Below are positions 43,710 to 51,896 of a stretch of 64,000 nt of DNA, one piece after another; the stretch's first letter is position 1, and the number at the start of each line of letters is the position of its first letter. The notes below the pieces were generated by a model. The model was given only the letters and a program-made list of their open reading frames with translations, ran no database searches and was not told the DNA's origin. This DNA comes from CBDIDH01 sp965277595. Its GTDB lineage: Bacteria > Planctomycetota > Planctomycetia > Isosphaerales > Isosphaeraceae. The position numbers and the translations under genes are program-made. The DNA lies in assembly GCA_965277595.1 (NCBI GenBank), contig CBDIDH010000001.1, forward strand, positions 620,001-684,000. Reading direction: 5' to 3'.

Positions 43710-43742
43710 GAGAAGACCCACCAAATGCAAGTGGGTCTTCTC
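43710..43742 (-). terminator. Hairpin ending the small membrane ORF
   Basis: GAGAAGACCCAC (43710-43721) pairs with GTGGGTCTTCTC (43731-43742) across a 9-base loop, ten bases beyond the stop codon of the minus-strand small ORF. It also could terminate the DUF3500 gene from the other side. Confidence 0.65.
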
Positions 43743-43751
43743 GAAAAGTTT

Positions 43752-43937
43752 CTACTTCTTAGGCTTAAGTTTGAGCCTGAATTTTCCATGCTTTCGTTCA
43801 ATAGTGCAGCAGATATTGATTCGATCAATAGCCCCTGCAATAGCATAGGCAATAAGAACGAAAGCCAAAGCGAAGTTACCGTTGTGGACTCTCTCGAAGT
43901 AGACAGATGCACTCATGCAAATGTAGAAGACTGTCAT
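43752..43937 (-). CDS. Small membrane protein of 61 residues
   Basis: This short frame has one hydrophobic segment (FALAFVLIAYAIAGAI) between a Cys-containing N-terminus and a basic tail KLKPKK. GAGATCAAA precedes the ATG, an in-frame stop lies just upstream, and a perfect hairpin follows its stop. The surrounding sequence is AT-rich and looks foreign to the chromosome. The IS1-like element lies about 40 bases upstream of its start, where its promoter should be. I do not recognise a family. Confidence 0.45.
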   Translation of the reverse strand: MTVFYICMSASVYFERVHNGNFALAFVLIAYAIAGAIDRINICCTIERKHGKFRLKLKPKK

Positions 43938-44081
43938 TTTGATCTCGAGTTGCTATTAGGAATAACTCGATAGTTTCCCTTGTGACTTAACAGTGTTGCA
44001 CGGCTCATGCCTGGTGGGTTATCTCTTGGGTTGGACGCAACTCGGCGTCCAGACCGAGGAACGCACCGCCGGGCCGACACC

Positions 44082-44459
44082 ATGGACGACCTGTCTCGCT
44101 TCTGTTGCCTGAATTCTGACTGCCCCGAGTACGGCAAGCGGGGGGCCGGAAACCTGACCGTGACCAGCCGCTACGGGCCCGGCAAGGCCCGACGCATGCT
44201 CCGCTGCCGCACCTGCACGGCTCGGTTCTCCGAGCGGAAGGGGACGCCCCTGTTCGACGCCCGGCTCCCGCCCGAGAAGGTCGAATCGGTCCTGGAGCAC
44301 GTCGCCGAGGGGTGCGGCGTCCGACAGACCGGCCGGCTCTGCCGGGTGAACCCCAACACCGTCGCCCGCTACAGCCGGATCGCCGGCGGCCACGCCAAGG
44401 ACGTCCATGACGAACTCGTGGCGATTTCCCCCCCTGACGACCGAAGTCCAGTACGATGA
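44082..44459 (+). CDS. IS1-like transposase N-terminal frame (InsA-type)
   Basis: The 125-residue frame has a zinc-finger-like region (CCLNSDCPEYG followed by CRTCTARFSE) and a helix-turn-helix part (VRQTGRLCRVNPNTVARYSR), the pattern of the IS1 InsA repressor/DNA-binding domain. It ends at 44459 inside the following frame. A run of seven C residues at 44428-44434 lies in the overlap, where a +1 shift (or transcriptional slippage) would join it to the DDE frame. Confidence 0.75.
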   Translation: MDDLSRFCCLNSDCPEYGKRGAGNLTVTSRYGPGKARRMLRCRTCTARFSERKGTPLFDARLPPEKVESVLEHVAEGCGVRQTGRLCRVNPNTVARYSRIAGGHAKDVHDELVAISPPDDRSPVR

Positions 44460-45201
44460 GAAGTGGGCCTTCGTCGCCAAAAAGGAGGCGAACTGCGACC
44501 GCACCGATCCCGCCGACGACCACAAAGGCGATTACTGGGACCACGTCGCCCTCGACCCCGAGCATCGGCTCGTCGTCACCGTCGTGCCGGGCGCCCGGAC
44601 GATCGAGAACACCGAGGCGCTGGTGGAGGACTTCCGCCGCCGGACGGGAGGCCGGCTGATGAACTTGATGACCAGCGACGACTACCCGGCCTACGAGACG
44701 GCGATCCTGCACGCCTACGGCGCGACGGTCACGCCGCCGCGGACCGGCAAGCAAGGCCGGCCCAAGGCCCCGTACAAGGCGGCCCCGGCGGGCCTGAACT
44801 ACGCCGTGGTCACGAAGCGGCGGGAGAAGGGCCGTGTGGTCGAGGTCGGCACCCGTGTGGTCTTCGGGACGCTGGCGGCGGTGCTCCTGGCGTTGGGGAT
44901 GTCGAAAGTCAGCCGAGCGATCAACACGGCGTTCGTCGAACGAGAGCACGGTACGGACCGCCACCGCAACGCCCGGAAGGCCCGCAAGACGTATCGGTTC
45001 AGTAAGGACTGGCGATATCACGACGCGGTCACCTACTTGAGTCTGTACAGTTACAACTTCTGCTGGCCGGTGCGGACGCTGGCCGTCAAGGACGATGAGG
45101 GCCACCGGGTCGAACGGTGCCCGGCGATGGCGGCAAGGTTGACTGACCATGTGTGGTCGATGTCCGAATGGTTGTCCTTCCCCGCCGTGCGACACTGTTA
45201 A
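44407..45201 (+). CDS. IS1-like transposase catalytic frame (InsB-type)
   Basis: The frame runs in +1 relation to the InsA-type frame and encodes the catalytic part: QYDEKWAFV, DYWDHVALDPEHRLVV, SDDYPAYE and a late acidic VEREHGTDRHR, which fit the DDE residues of IS1. The protein is probably made as a fusion by frameshift within the C-run, although an ATG at 44407 would also allow separate translation. The frame continues into the right inverted repeat. Confidence 0.78.
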   Translation: MTNSWRFPPLTTEVQYDEKWAFVAKKEANCDRTDPADDHKGDYWDHVALDPEHRLVVTVVPGARTIENTEALVEDFRRRTGGRLMNLMTSDDYPAYETAILHAYGATVTPPRTGKQGRPKAPYKAAPAGLNYAVVTKRREKGRVVEVGTRVVFGTLAAVLLALGMSKVSRAINTAFVEREHGTDRHRNARKARKTYRFSKDWRYHDAVTYLSLYSYNFCWPVRTLAVKDDEGHRVERCPAMAARLTDHVWSMSEWLSFPAVRHC

Positions 45202-45210
45202 GTCACGAGG

Positions 45211-45525
45211 TAGTTTCCGTCTATCCGAGAAATTTGCGTGTATCCGAGTTGGTTCTGAAGTTCAGATTTTGCTCGATTTGACTAAATTTCCCGCTGAACA
45301 TCGCTCGATTGAGCGATTTTTTGTAGACAAAGGTTCTCTATCGATTAATTCCTAATCTTGAAAATTCGTTGTCATCGCTGCTCGGCGCCAACCTGTGACA
45401 GCATTGACAACGGATGCCCAATCGGGCTGGACTATCGTCTAATGACGAGCTGTCCAGCCCGATTCCATTACTTCCTTCAATACTCTCCTTTCTCGTATAA
45501 AATCAGATGTTCTTCAAAACGACTT
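45211..45525. other. AT-rich gap between IS1-like and IS630-like elements
   Basis: No gene is supported. It holds a perfect terminator-like hairpin ATCGCTC/GAGCGAT (45300-45317) followed by a T run, and a second hairpin (45421-45431 with 45453-45463, 11-base stem). The sequence is probably left from an older accessory segment. Confidence 0.5.
45300..45322 (+). terminator. Intrinsic terminator with T run
   Basis: ATCGCTC pairs with GAGCGAT across GATT, and six T residues follow at 45317-45322. This is a textbook intrinsic terminator on the plus strand, but the gene it once ended is not seen; the IS1-like element probably separated it from its upstream sequence. Confidence 0.75.
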
Positions 45526-45585
45526 AGTGGTTCATCCGGCAGGTGATTTGCAGGTGCATGGAGGCAACCGCTTGGGAGTTGCACC

Positions 45586-46128
45586 ATGGCCGCCCGCGTC
45601 TATCTGCGTCCCATGACCCCCGAAGAAGACAAGGCGATCGCCGCCCTCATCCAGTCGCGTACCGCCCCGGTTCGATCGGTCGAACGCGCTCGGATCATCC
45701 AGGCCGCCGCCAAGGGGCAGTCCGCTCCCGTCATCGCAGCGGAGCAGGGATGCTCGCGGCCCACCGTCTATGCCTGGATCCGCCGTTTCAACGATCACGG
45801 CCTCGCGGGCCTCGAAGAACTCCGCCGCTCCGGCCGGCCACCGACCTACTCCGCCGAGCAGCGGGCCGAGGTCATCGCCACCGCCTTGACCGACCCGCAG
45901 TCGCTGGGCCTTCCCTTCGCCTGCTGGACGATGGACCGCCTCCAGGTGTACCTCGGCGAGCAGAAGGCCCTGGCCATGAAGCGGAGTCGCATCAGCGAGA
46001 TCCTCGTCGAGGAGGGCCTTCGCTGGCGCCAACAGGAGACGTGGTTCGGCGAGCGGGTTGATCCCGACTTCGCCGAAAAAAGGGGGTCATCACCGAACTC
46101 TACACGGCCCCGCCCGACGGCTCGGTAG
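45586..46128 (+). CDS. IS630-like transposase, N-terminal frame
   Basis: The 180-residue frame carries a helix-turn-helix region (SAPVIAAEQGCSRPTVYAWIRRF) and a second DNA-binding part (SLGLPFACWTMDRLQ) typical of IS630 N-terminal domains. It runs past the join into out-of-frame sequence. A6G5 at 46076-46086 is where a -1 shift would move ribosomes into the catalytic frame. Confidence 0.75.
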   Translation: MAARVYLRPMTPEEDKAIAALIQSRTAPVRSVERARIIQAAAKGQSAPVIAAEQGCSRPTVYAWIRRFNDHGLAGLEELRRSGRPPTYSAEQRAEVIATALTDPQSLGLPFACWTMDRLQVYLGEQKALAMKRSRISEILVEEGLRWRQQETWFGERVDPDFAEKRGSSPNSTRPRPTAR

Positions 46129-46145
46129 TCGTCTGCCTGGACGAG

Positions 46146-46739
46146 ATGGGGCCGGAGTCGGCCAAGAGCTTCCGTGGGTCGCGACTGGTTCATGCCGATC
46201 CCGGCACGGACGAGCGGGGGCAACCCAAGCCCGCCGGGCGGGCCAGGCAGGAGGCGGACTACGGTCGGCGGGGCAAGGGCTACATCTTTGGGGCATTCCG
46301 TCCCGCGACGGGTGAGGTGTTCACGGCCCCCTACGGTGGCCGGACCACGGCCAGCTGGGTGGACTTCCTGGAGAAAGCCGACGCCTGGCTGCCCGCGGAG
46401 TGCGAGCGGGTCTACGCGGTGGTCGACAACCTGAACGCGCACCGTGCCCCCGATGTGCTGCTGTTCAGCCTGGCTCATCCGCGTTGGGAGTTCGTGTTCC
46501 AGCCGAAGTACGCGGCGTATCTCAACCTGATCGAGCCGTGGTGGAAGGTGCCGCGGTCGCTGGCGTTGAAGGGTCGGCGGTTCGAGACATGGGAGGAGAT
46601 CGTCCAGGCGGTCGCGGCGGCGACGGCCTACTGGAACAAGCATCGTCATCCGTTCGTGTGGGGGCGGCGACGACGTCATCGGGCTCGCCGTCAGCCGGGA
46701 ATCGCCGCCGTGCCAGGAATCAGGGCAATTGCCGGATGA
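46146..46739 (+). CDS. IS630-like transposase, catalytic frame
   Basis: The frame is open from about 46086 and holds the DDE core: VVVCLDEMGPESAK with the first Asp just upstream of this ATG, VVDNLNAHRA with the second, and YLNLIEPWWKV with the Glu. A -1 shift from the upstream frame at the A-run would give one full-length transposase, as known for several IS630 elements. Whether it is programmed or a mutation is not decided. Confidence 0.75.
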   Translation: MGPESAKSFRGSRLVHADPGTDERGQPKPAGRARQEADYGRRGKGYIFGAFRPATGEVFTAPYGGRTTASWVDFLEKADAWLPAECERVYAVVDNLNAHRAPDVLLFSLAHPRWEFVFQPKYAAYLNLIEPWWKVPRSLALKGRRFETWEEIVQAVAAATAYWNKHRHPFVWGRRRRHRARRQPGIAAVPGIRAIAG

Positions 46740-46837
46740 ACCACTTAGTCCCGCATTAAAGTCGTTGTACTTGGTTACCGGATTTTTGACCGCTTGCCTG
46801 TAGCGTTCGGTCCCACCGCTCGGGTAAAACTCCCGTC

Positions 46838-48241
46838 ATGGATGGCAAGCCACCCACCTATGAGGAACTCGTCGATCTGACCCTGCGTCAGGCCCGGCAG
46901 ATCGACGAGCTACGCACCGAGGTGGAACGGCTCAAGGTCGAGTTAGAGCAGTCCCGGAGGGCGGGCAAGCGTCAAGCCGCCCCGTTCTCCAAGGGGACGC
47001 CCAAGCCCGATCCCAAGCGGCCGGGACGTAAGGCCGGGCATCCGCCCAGCCATCGGCCCGCACCCCCACCCGAGCAGGTCGATCGCACCATCGAAGTGCC
47101 GATGCCGCCGGAGTGCCCGGGGTGTCATGCCACGCTGGGCGAGGCCGCGATCGTCTTCCACGACCAATATCAGATCGACCTGCCACAGCCCAAGCCGGTC
47201 ATCACCCGCTTCCGCGTCCCGGTGGCCCGATGCCCGTCCTGTCGTCGTCGGGTCCAGGGCCGACACCCCGAGCAGACCTCCAACGCCCTGGGCTCGGCGT
47301 CGGTCCAGTACGGCCCGCGCCTGCTCGGCCTCGCCGCCGACCTGAAGCATCGCCTCGGCGTCTCCTATCGCAAGTGCTCCTCGGTCCTGCTGACCCTCAC
47401 CGGCGTGGTCGTCGCCTCGGCGGCCCTGGTCCGCAGCGGCCATCGCCTTCGGAAGCTGGCCCAGCCCAGCTATGACCGCCTGGTCGAGGCGGCGAGCAAG
47501 AGCGCCGTCCAGCATGTCGACGAGACCGGCTGGAAGATCGGCGGCCGGTCGGCCTGGCTGTGGGTCTTCGCCGACGAGCACGCCACGCTCTACCGCATCC
47601 GCCCCAGCCGGGCTCATGAGGTGGTCGTCGATGTGCTGGGCGAAGAGTTCGCCGGGGTGCTGGTCAGCGACTGCTTCCTGGCCTACGACCCGCTCCCCTT
47701 CGCCAAGCAGAAGTGCCTGGCCCACCTGCTGAAGACCTGCGGCGAGATCGAGCGGTCCAAGACCCGGGGGGCGGTGCGATTCAGCCGCCGGGTGGCGGCA
47801 TTGCTCCGCAAGGCGATGGCCCTGAAGCGTCGCCGGGGGACGATCGGCGATCGCGGCTATGCCGTGCTCCGGGGCAAGGTCCACGCCGAGTTGGACCGGC
47901 TGCTGTCGGGGACCTACACCGATCCGGACAACGCGCGGTTGGCCAAGCGGCTGCGCAAGCAGCGGGATCACCTGCTGCGGTTCCTCGACCATGACGGGGT
48001 GGACGCGACGAACAACCTGGCCGAACGCGAGATCCGACCGGCGGTGATCGCACGTAAGCTATCGGCGGGGAACCGGACCGAGGCCGGGGCGGAGACGCAC
48101 GCGGTGCTGGCCAGCGTCCTGCGAACCTGCCGTCGTCAGGGCCGGGACATCCTCGGATCGCTCGGCGACCTGCTCCGTCACGGGCCGGGTCATGTCATCC
48201 CCCTGGTCACACCCACGTCCGCCAGCCCATGTTCTCGGTGA
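46838..48241 (+). CDS. IS66-family transposase
   Basis: The 467-residue protein has the IS66 order: an N-terminal leucine-zipper-like helix (RQARQIDELRTEVERLKVE), a basic Pro-rich linker, a cysteine zinc motif (CPGCHATLG and CPSCRRRVQG), then the catalytic core with VQHVDETGWKIGG, LVSDCFLAYDPLP and NNLAEREIRP. The final SAGNRTEAGAETHAVL matches the family end. No stop or shift is present, so it may be active. Confidence 0.88.
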   Translation: MDGKPPTYEELVDLTLRQARQIDELRTEVERLKVELEQSRRAGKRQAAPFSKGTPKPDPKRPGRKAGHPPSHRPAPPPEQVDRTIEVPMPPECPGCHATLGEAAIVFHDQYQIDLPQPKPVITRFRVPVARCPSCRRRVQGRHPEQTSNALGSASVQYGPRLLGLAADLKHRLGVSYRKCSSVLLTLTGVVVASAALVRSGHRLRKLAQPSYDRLVEAASKSAVQHVDETGWKIGGRSAWLWVFADEHATLYRIRPSRAHEVVVDVLGEEFAGVLVSDCFLAYDPLPFAKQKCLAHLLKTCGEIERSKTRGAVRFSRRVAALLRKAMALKRRRGTIGDRGYAVLRGKVHAELDRLLSGTYTDPDNARLAKRLRKQRDHLLRFLDHDGVDATNNLAEREIRPAVIARKLSAGNRTEAGAETHAVLASVLRTCRRQGRDILGSLGDLLRHGPGHVIPLVTPTSASPCSR

Positions 48242-48768
48242 CGGTCGGCCAGTACACCCTGTCCAGCCACCCGGATCGGCTCCCCGACATGTATGGGAAC
48301 TACGCCGAGCACGCCGGGCTCGTCGAGGAGTTTGACCTCCAGAGCCCCGAGGGCAAGAGCTGCTTGCTGGCCGTCTCGCGAGGGGTGGGTTGGCCCTTCC
48401 TGGTCGTGGCCCAGCGGTACGATCCATCGGGCGGATTCCATCCAGGCGTCCTGCTCGTCCCGGAGACAAATCTGCTCTTCGTCGGCGCGGGCGAGCGGCT
48501 GCTGGCCTACCGGCTGGACGGACCGTCGCGGCTTTGGATGGACAGCACAAGTTGCGGGTTCTGGGGCTGGGCCAGGCATGGGGACCGGGTGATCCTCTCC
48601 GCCGAGCTTGAGCTGGCGGCCTGGGATGTCCACGGGCGGAAGTCCTGGTCGGTGTTCGTCGAACCGCCGTGGAGCTACGAGGTGTCAGCGGGGATGATCG
48701 AACTGGACGTCATGGGGATGAAGTCCAGATTCCCACTCGACGCTGGACCGGCTCAACTCCCCCGGTAA
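48229..48768 (+). CDS. Passenger protein within the IS66-like element
   Basis: The 179-residue protein overlaps the transposase end by 13 bases and has its stop codon inside the right inverted repeat. It resembles small beta-sheet-rich proteins of planctomycetes and actinobacteria (HPDRLPDMYGNYAEHAGLVEE, FLVVAQRYDPSGGFHPG, WSVFVEPPWSYEV) whose function is unknown. Composition matches the transposase. Its position means it moves with the element. Confidence 0.65.
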   Translation: MFSVTVGQYTLSSHPDRLPDMYGNYAEHAGLVEEFDLQSPEGKSCLLAVSRGVGWPFLVVAQRYDPSGGFHPGVLLVPETNLLFVGAGERLLAYRLDGPSRLWMDSTSCGFWGWARHGDRVILSAELELAAWDVHGRKSWSVFVEPPWSYEVSAGMIELDVMGMKSRFPLDAGPAQLPR

Positions 48769-48845
48769 CCAAGTACAAGTCGTTATTAAGACCTCCAATG
48801 CAGTGCTGTATCTGTTTTTGATTTTAGTGGCTCTTAACAAGGCAA

Positions 48846-48880
48846 TTTGAGACGCGGTGGAATTTTCACCGCGTCTCAAA
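48846..48880 (-). terminator. Terminator of nrdJ
   Basis: A perfect 14-base stem (48846-48859 with 48867-48880) and 7-base loop lie ten bases beyond the nrdJ stop codon. The stem can extend by GGCA/TGCC with one bulge. Confidence 0.75.
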
Positions 48881-48890
48881 TGCCAATCTG

Positions 48891-51800
48891 TTAAGAACAA
48901 CCCATGCTATTGCCGCAATTAAAGCAGCGGTAGCAGGTTCCGCAACGGACGGTGAGGGCCCCGCAGTTGTCGCAGGCGGGGGCATCACTCTGGAAGTGGG
49001 CAAACTGCTTGTCGCGAACTTCGAGAGACCCCTCTTCGGGAAGGTGAAGCGGGGCGATCGGCTGGGCCTTGGTGCCGAGAACGGCCTCGGCGTGTTCGAG
49101 GTCGGCGATCGTGGCCGAACGGTGGCCATTCACCTTCACCACGGGCGTGCTCTGGCTGACCGATTCGGGTTCGTCGGTCGGCCGTTGCGGGGCGTTGGCC
49201 TCGCGGTAGCCGTGGATGAACTCCATTCCAAGCCAGCGGAAGATGTAGTCGGCAATGCTCTTGGCGATCGGAATGTCGGGATTCTTGGTGAACCCAGCCG
49301 GTTCAAACCGGCTGTGGGCAAACTTGTTGACGAAGACTTCCAGAGGCACGCCGTACTGAAGGCCAATCGAGATCGACGTGCCAAGCACGTCCATCAGGCC
49401 GCCGATCGTCGACCCCTCCTTGGCCATCGTGATGAACAACTCGCCGGGTCGGCCGTCGGGGTAGAAGCCGACGTTCACGTAGCCCTCGTGACCCTGGATG
49501 TCGAACTTGTGGGTCAGGCTTCGGCGTGTATGCGGCAGACGCTCGCGGCGCGGCTGGCTGCCCGTCGACGCGATCGGAACGACGGCGGGAACCTCGACGC
49601 CGGGAACCGTTGCCTGCCTGGGCGTTGGCGCCGCCGCGGCGGCGGCGGCGTTAGCCTTATCGGCGGCGGTGTCGGCCTCAGATTTGGTGTTCACCGGCTG
49701 GCTTCCCTTGGAGCCGTCTCGGTAGATGGCCAGGGCCTTCAGACCGAGTTTCCAGCCTTCGAGGTAGGCGTTGCGGATGTCGTCGACAGTCGCCTCGCCG
49801 GGCATGTTCACCGTCTTGGAGATCGCGCCCGAGAGGAACGGCTGCACCGCCGCCATCATCCGCAAATGGCCTTGATAATGAATACTACGCCCCCCTTGCG
49901 GCGGGGCAAAGGCACAGTCGAAGACGGGGAGGTGCTCATCCTCCAGGTCGGGAGCCCCCTCGATCGTGTCGTGGGCGTCGATGTAGTCAAGCACGCCGGT
50001 GATCTTCGGCTCGTCGTAGCCGAGGTTTCGCAAGGCCATCGGCACCGTTCGGTTCACGATCTTGAGCATGCCGCCACCGGCCAGGCTCTTGTACTTGACC
50101 AGCGCAATATCAGGCTCGACGCCCGTCGTGTCGCAGTCCATCATGAAAGCGATCGTGCCAGTTGGCGCGAGCACGGTGACCTGACTGTTGCGGAAACCAT
50201 GAGCCCGACCGGCGTCAAGACAGGCATCCCAGACGGCCCGAGCTTCAGTAATCAACTCGGTCGGCGCGAGTCCGTCAATGCCCTCGACGGCGTCGCGGTG
50301 CATCTCCATGACCCGGAGCATCGGCTCACGGTTCAGCGCGAAGCCTTCAAACGGTCCGACGTGCGCCGCGTGTCCCGCGCTTGTCAGGTAGGCCTGACCG
50401 TGCATGATCGCCGTGATCGCCCCGGCAAGGCCGCGCCCCTCGTCCGAATCATAAGGAAGGCCCGAGGCCATGATCAGGCTGCCGAGGTTGGCAAAGCCGA
50501 GCCCAAGCGGCCGGAACTTGTGACTGTTCAAGGCGATCCGATCGGTCGGATAGCTCGCGTTGTCAACGAGGATCTCCTGCGCCGTGATGAAGATCCGGCA
50601 GGCGGCACGGAACGACTTGGCGTCGAAACTGCCATCCTCGCGGCGGAACTTCATCAGGTTGATCGAGGAGAGATTGCAGGCGCTGTCGTCAATGAACATG
50701 TACTCGCTGCAAGGATTGGACGAGTTGATCGGCGCTGTGTTGGGGCAGGTGTGCCAGCGCTGAATCGTATCCTCGTACTGCATTCCCGGGTCGCCGCAGA
50801 GCCAGGTTCCTTCCGCAATCTTGCTCAGGAGCATCTTCGCCGAGTGCGATTGCATCGGCCGACCGGTCGTGACGGAACGCGTGGCCCAGTCGCTGTCTTC
50901 CTCGGCGGCGCGGAGGAAGGCGTCGGTGGCACGGACCGAGAGATTGGCGTTCTGGAACATCACCGAGCTATAGGCTTCGCCGTTGAAATTCGCCTCATAG
51001 CCTGACTGGATCAGAGTTTGCGCCTTCTTCTCTTCCTTGGTCTTGCACTCGATGAATTCGAGAATGTCCGGGTGCCAGACCTTCAGCGTCTGCATCTTGG
51101 CGGCGCGTCGGGTCTTGCCGCCCGACTTGATGACCGACGCGATCGAGTCGTAAACCCGCATGAAGCTCACCGGGCCGGACGGTCTGCCGCCTCCCGCGAG
51201 CTTCTCGCGGCTTGACCTCAAGGTCGAGAGGTCGGAACCGGTCCCCGAACCATATTTGAAGAGCATGGCTTCCGAGGTGGCCAGGCGCATGATGTCCTGC
51301 ATGTCATCGGCGACGCTCTGAATGAAGCAGGCCGACGATTGCGGATACTGGTAGGCGCTTGTCGCCTTGATGACCGTCCGGGTTTCTTCATCCCATCGCC
51401 AGTTGTTCGCGGCGCCCGGGATTCCGTACTGATGATAGAGGCCAACGTTGAACCAGACCGGCGAGTTAAACGAGCCGTACTGATTCAGACAGAGCGCGGT
51501 CAACTCGTCATAGAATCGCCCGGCGTCCTCGGGAGTGGCGAAGTAGCCCCCCTCTTGACCCCAGTCGGCAATCGTCCGGGTCACCCGGTTGACCAGGTCG
51601 CGGACGCTCGACTCGCGTTCCGGGGTGTTGATCTCGCCGTAGAAATATTTGCTAACGACCACGTTCGTCGCGAGCTGACTCCAGGAGCGCGGGATCTCGC
51701 AATCATTCTGCTGGAAGATGACCCGACCGCGCTCGTCCTTGATCTCCGCGGTTCTCAGGTCCCAATCCACCTGATCGTAGGGGCTGACCCCCTCGGTGCT

Positions 51801-51896
51801 GAAAACCCTGGGGACGACCATTCCGGCACGGTCGGGTGCCTGTGTTGACTCGCTGAACTGAGTTGCGATCGACGACCGCTCGCCTACCGTTGCCAT
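48891..51896 (-). CDS. nrdJ: Adenosylcobalamin-dependent ribonucleotide reductase
   Basis: The 1001-residue class II reductase makes deoxyribonucleotides without oxygen or a radical subunit. The active site is spread over SSACFIQSVADDMQDI, the NPCSEYMFID loop with catalytic Cys and Glu, and the phosphate-binding PTGTIAFMMDCDTTG. The C-terminus ends with a four-Cys-pair zinc-type tail (CDNCGALTVRCGTCYRC then CFNCGNSMGC), as in large NrdJ forms. The ATG at 51896 follows GGAGAG. It is the only reductase gene in the window. No cobalamin riboswitch was recognised upstream. Confidence 0.93.
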   Translation of the reverse strand: MATVGERSSIATQFSESTQAPDRAGMVVPRVFSTEGVSPYDQVDWDLRTAEIKDERGRVIFQQNDCEIPRSWSQLATNVVVSKYFYGEINTPERESSVRDLVNRVTRTIADWGQEGGYFATPEDAGRFYDELTALCLNQYGSFNSPVWFNVGLYHQYGIPGAANNWRWDEETRTVIKATSAYQYPQSSACFIQSVADDMQDIMRLATSEAMLFKYGSGTGSDLSTLRSSREKLAGGGRPSGPVSFMRVYDSIASVIKSGGKTRRAAKMQTLKVWHPDILEFIECKTKEEKKAQTLIQSGYEANFNGEAYSSVMFQNANLSVRATDAFLRAAEEDSDWATRSVTTGRPMQSHSAKMLLSKIAEGTWLCGDPGMQYEDTIQRWHTCPNTAPINSSNPCSEYMFIDDSACNLSSINLMKFRREDGSFDAKSFRAACRIFITAQEILVDNASYPTDRIALNSHKFRPLGLGFANLGSLIMASGLPYDSDEGRGLAGAITAIMHGQAYLTSAGHAAHVGPFEGFALNREPMLRVMEMHRDAVEGIDGLAPTELITEARAVWDACLDAGRAHGFRNSQVTVLAPTGTIAFMMDCDTTGVEPDIALVKYKSLAGGGMLKIVNRTVPMALRNLGYDEPKITGVLDYIDAHDTIEGAPDLEDEHLPVFDCAFAPPQGGRSIHYQGHLRMMAAVQPFLSGAISKTVNMPGEATVDDIRNAYLEGWKLGLKALAIYRDGSKGSQPVNTKSEADTAADKANAAAAAAAPTPRQATVPGVEVPAVVPIASTGSQPRRERLPHTRRSLTHKFDIQGHEGYVNVGFYPDGRPGELFITMAKEGSTIGGLMDVLGTSISIGLQYGVPLEVFVNKFAHSRFEPAGFTKNPDIPIAKSIADYIFRWLGMEFIHGYREANAPQRPTDEPESVSQSTPVVKVNGHRSATIADLEHAEAVLGTKAQPIAPLHLPEEGSLEVRDKQFAHFQSDAPACDNCGALTVRCGTCYRCFNCGNSMGCS

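Larger units (their letters stand above)
43979..45210 (+). mobile_element. IS1-like insertion sequence
   Basis: The 1.23 kb element is bounded by inverted repeats: left GTGACTTAACAGTGTTGCACGG at 43982 onward, right at 45184-45206, which match over 23 bases with one mismatch. A direct TAGTTTCC flanks it (43971-43978 and 45211-45218), a fitting 7-8 base target duplication. It holds two overlapping frames of an IS1-type transposase. The element is intact. Confidence 0.85.
45526..46745 (+). mobile_element. IS630-like insertion sequence
   Basis: The 1.22 kb element has 16-base perfect terminal inverted repeats, AGTGGTTCATCCGGCA at 45526-45541 and its complement at 46730-46745. TTAG occurs at each outer end, consistent with TA target preference. 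It holds an IS630-type transposase split over two frames. Confidence 0.85.
46766..48777 (+). mobile_element. IS66-like element with passenger gene
   Basis: The 2.01 kb element has 16-base perfect inverted repeats (46766-46781 and 48762-48777, TGTACTTGGTTACCGG), flanked by a 6-base direct AGTCGT (46760-46765 and 48778-48783). It encodes one IS66-family transposase and, downstream, an unrelated reading frame that ends inside the right inverted repeat. No tnpA/tnpB pair is present, as in the shorter IS66 subgroup. Confidence 0.85.

Noticed and set aside
45149..45355. Short frame running from the IS1-like element into the AT-rich gap
   Set aside because: It crosses the inverted repeat and target duplication, has no ribosome-binding site and resembles nothing.
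48996..51005. Plus-strand open frame of 669 codons opposite nrdJ
   Set aside because: nrdJ has complete motifs over this interval, while the opposite frame has none.
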